Shown in pieces: positions 62,394 through 64,000 of a DNA stretch of 64,000 nucleotides. Made by a program: the position numbers and the translations under genes. The notes under the pieces were generated by a model. That model saw nothing but the letters and a program-made list of their open reading frames with translations. It did not search any database and was not told the origin of the DNA. Location of the stretch: the NCBI RefSeq assembly GCF_000413855.1, contig NZ_ATGG01000007.1:103930-167929 (forward strand). The letters run 5' to 3'. Numbering within the stretch: position 1 is the stretch's first letter; each line of letters begins with the position of its first letter. The DNA is from Acinetobacter gyllenbergii CIP 110306 = MTCC 11365 (GTDB taxonomy: Bacteria > Pseudomonadota > Gammaproteobacteria > Pseudomonadales > Moraxellaceae).

Positions 62394-62909
62394 TTAGCAA
62401 CTGGATAACTTTTCAAAACGAATATTGCCCATACGGCTCAAGACAATTTTAGTATGGTACTGAGGGGACTCGGAACAGTAGATAAAGCTGCCATTCGAGG
62501 CAAAGGGGAGGCCATTCTCAGCTTGAAAAACAAGAGAGTTGGGACTTCGCCCAAAGGACTTAAAACTGAGGCGACCATATTTATGATTCAGGGGAACAAC
62601 AAAAAGTAGCATTTCGTTCGGATCGCGTTGGCTATTTCGATTAGTATCAATAAATCCAATAAAACCCTTATTCCAATCTGTGTCGCAGTTCTCAAAATCC
62701 AAACTTGGGCACAGCATCACATTTTTATGATAAAGCTGTGCATCCGTTTTTGCTTTTTGTATGTGAATTGTGAGAGTTCTTTTGAGGAATCTTACTTCAT
62801 TTGCAATCATTGTTTCACGAAAATAAGGAAGTGCAATGATGCTTAAAATTGCTAAAACACCTAAGGTGATGATTAACTCGATTAAAGTGAAACCAAAAGA
62901 TTTAAACAT
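62394..62909 (-). CDS. GspH/FimT-like pseudopilin
   Basis: A 171-residue type IV pilin-like protein. The prepilin peptidase site and N-terminal helix FGFTLIELIITLGVLAIL start after a short leader MFKSFG. The globular part includes NRNSQRDPNEMLLFVVPL and GRLSFKSFGRSPNSLVFQ, characteristic of the GspH/FimT family. Cys pairs occur in CPSLDFENCD and near YCSES and LSSC at the very end. It is a minor pseudopilin of type IV pilus assembly or DNA uptake. It stands alone here, without other pilus genes, as is common for fimT. The stop falls 110 bp upstream of the thiolase start. Confidence 0.88.
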   Translation of the reverse strand: MFKSFGFTLIELIITLGVLAILSIIALPYFRETMIANEVRFLKRTLTIHIQKAKTDAQLYHKNVMLCPSLDFENCDTDWNKGFIGFIDTNRNSQRDPNEMLLFVVPLNHKYGRLSFKSFGRSPNSLVFQAENGLPFASNGSFIYCSESPQYHTKIVLSRMGNIRFEKLSSC

Positions 62910-63276
62910 ATTTTACCTATCTATTTTTATTAATTTTTTTATTAACAGTGCGTTAAGTGAAAACACGATCTTTATGCTAATTTTTGCTAAAAAATAAATT
63001 AAAATAAACTAAAGCAAAAGCCCCTGAACAATAATCGATTCAGATATCTTATGGGAATTAAAAATTTACTGAACTACAACGGAAATTGTAAGAAATTTTG
63101 TCAATAATTTGCGAGGTTAAAGTTATCAAGCACTTGGAAAATTGATCAAGTGTTTGTATGATTCAAAGTGAAGTGAATAGCTGAAAAAATAATACTGCAG
63201 AACATCGCTGTTCTCAGGGCGAAAAACCATAGGCTGAGCTTACACAACAAACAATTGTTATCTCTGGAGGATATCC
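62910..63276. other. Intergenic region with ompA promoter and leader
   Basis: 367 bp with no gene. Small palindromes occur at 63132-63153 (CACTTG/CAAGTG) and 63199-63214 (AGAACA-TCGC-TGTTCT), the latter likely in the ompA leader. The strong ribosome binding site CTGGAGGATAT precedes the ompA start. A promoter must lie here but none stands out enough to call. Confidence 0.5.
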
Positions 63277-64000
63277 ATGAAATTGAGTCGTATTGCACTT
63301 GCTATGCTTGTTGCTGCTCCGTTAGCTGCTGCGAATGCGGGCGTAACAGTAACTCCATTAATGCTTGGTTACACATTCCAAGACACTAAACACAATAATG
63401 GTGATAAGCATCTAACAAATGGTCCTGAGCTTCAGGATGATTTATTTGTTGGTGCTGCTTTAGGTATCGAATTAACTCCATGGTTAGGTTTTGAAGCAGA
63501 ATATAACCAAGTGAAAGGTGATGTTGACGGTACTGTTGCTAATGCTGAATATAAGCAACAACAAATCAACGGTAACTTCTACGTTACTTCTGATTTGATC
63601 ACTAAAAACTATGACAGCAAAATCAAGCCATATGTATTGTTAGGTGCTGGTCATTACAAATACAAATTTGATGATGCTACTGCTGCTGAATTCGGACGTG
63701 CTGGTCGCGGCTTGAAAGAAGAAGGTACTTTAGGTAATGCTGGTTTTGGTGCTTTCTGGCGCTTAAATGATGCTTTATCTCTTCGTACAGAAGCTCGTGG
63801 TACTTATAACATCGATGAAGACTTCTGGAACTATACAGCGCTTGCTGGTTTGAACGTAGTTCTTGGTGGTCACTTGAAGCCAGCTGCTCCAGTTGTAGAA
63901 GTTGCTCCAGTTGAACCAACTCCAGTTGCTCCACAACCACAAGAGTTAACTGAAGATCTTAACATGGAACTTCGCGTATTCTTCGATACGAACAAGTCTG
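63277..64000 (+). CDS. ompA: OmpA-family outer membrane protein (partial, 5' part)
   Basis: The reading frame is open to the right edge (241 codons seen). The signal peptide is [21 protein letters not shown]. The eight-stranded barrel runs from [18 protein letters not shown] through [17 protein letters not shown] Pro/Val/Ala-rich hinge ([15 protein letters not shown]) follows, then the beginning of the peptidoglycan-binding OmpA C-terminal domain ([12 protein letters not shown]). This is the Acinetobacter OmpA/Omp38, a major porin and structural protein. The start ATG has the strong site TGGAGGATATCC. Codon use is strongly biased, in keeping with very high expression. Confidence 0.93.
   Translation, partial: MKLSRIALAMLVAAPLAAANAGVTVTPLMLGYTFQDTKHNNGDKHLTNGPELQDDLFVGAALGIELTPWLGFEAEYNQVKGDVDGTVANAEYKQQQINGNFYVTSDLITKNYDSKIKPYVLLGAGHYKYKFDDATAAEFGRAGRGLKEEGTLGNAGFGAFWRLNDALSLRTEARGTYNIDEDFWNYTALAGLNVVLGGHLKPAAPVVEVAPVEPTPVAPQPQELTEDLNMELRVFFDTNKS

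Noticed and set aside
1..64000. Search for tRNA, rRNA, prophage, toxin-antitoxin or restriction genes
   Set aside because: None was recognised by eye; the gaps between genes are filled by promoters, terminators, the riboswitch and the repeats listed. A tRNA or covariance-model scan would be needed to rule out small RNAs.

Overview
The window is a typical stretch of an Acinetobacter chromosome. Support comes from the AT-rich coding style, a BaeS/BaeR pair, a trpF-trpB unit kept apart from trpA-accD-folC, an LpxO lipid A hydroxylase, a membrane PQQ glucose dehydrogenase next to an OprB-type porin, and an OmpA/Omp38-type porin at the right edge. I cannot assign the species. About 60 protein genes are supported. 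I saw no rRNA, tRNA, CRISPR array, prophage or complete insertion sequence.

Layout. 1-4.3 kb: the 5' part of a PsiE-family membrane protein and two tandem long-form acyl-CoA dehydrogenases. 4.5-8.7 kb: a small Spy/CpxP-like lipoprotein divergent from baeS-baeR, then a gene-free 585 bp stretch with imperfect tandem repeats rich in DnaA-box-like words, then an L,D-transpeptidase. 8.7-15.7 kb: SelO, a fatty acid desaturase, a META-domain lipoprotein, a glycerophosphodiesterase, a PduO-type cobalamin adenosyltransferase and a BtuB-like receptor behind a clear cobalamin riboswitch. 15.8-30 kb: trpFB, about 8 kb of unrelated genes (DUF1543, 5'-nucleotidase, DUF2804, lipoprotein, PF10118 protein, AraC regulator, NhaC antiporter), then trpA-accD-folC-SPOR with 4-10 bp overlaps.

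30-44.6 kb: an orphan propeller-like protein, a phosphatase/metallo-hydrolase pair joined by a TAATG overlap, a tandem intergenic repeat, 1-Cys peroxiredoxin, secA, lpxO, an MHS-family transporter, a hemolysin III homologue, a methyltransferase, a patatin, and two paralogous single-span membrane proteins ending their helix with EPDYMP. 44.7-53 kb: a fatty-acid beta-oxidation pair, an exported agmatine-deiminase-like lipoprotein, tandem P-loop kinases with a Nudix hydrolase, GNAT and AraC genes. 53-64 kb: CoA transferase, OprB porin, gcd, a siroheme sulfite/nitrite reductase with DUF934, VOC protein, thiolase, FimT-like pseudopilin and the 5' part of ompA.

The genes are mainly housekeeping metabolism: fatty acid oxidation and desaturation, tryptophan, folate and fatty acid synthesis, B12 uptake and activation, glucose oxidation, sulfite reduction, envelope maintenance. 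The least explained signals are non-coding. They include a pair of about 268 bp miniature inverted-repeat elements (44082-44350 and 52721-52988) that are homologous in opposite orientation, with terminal arms that differ between copies but pair within each copy. There are also tandem repeat blocks at 7577-7860 and 32791-33047 and a folded repeat at 24207-24340.
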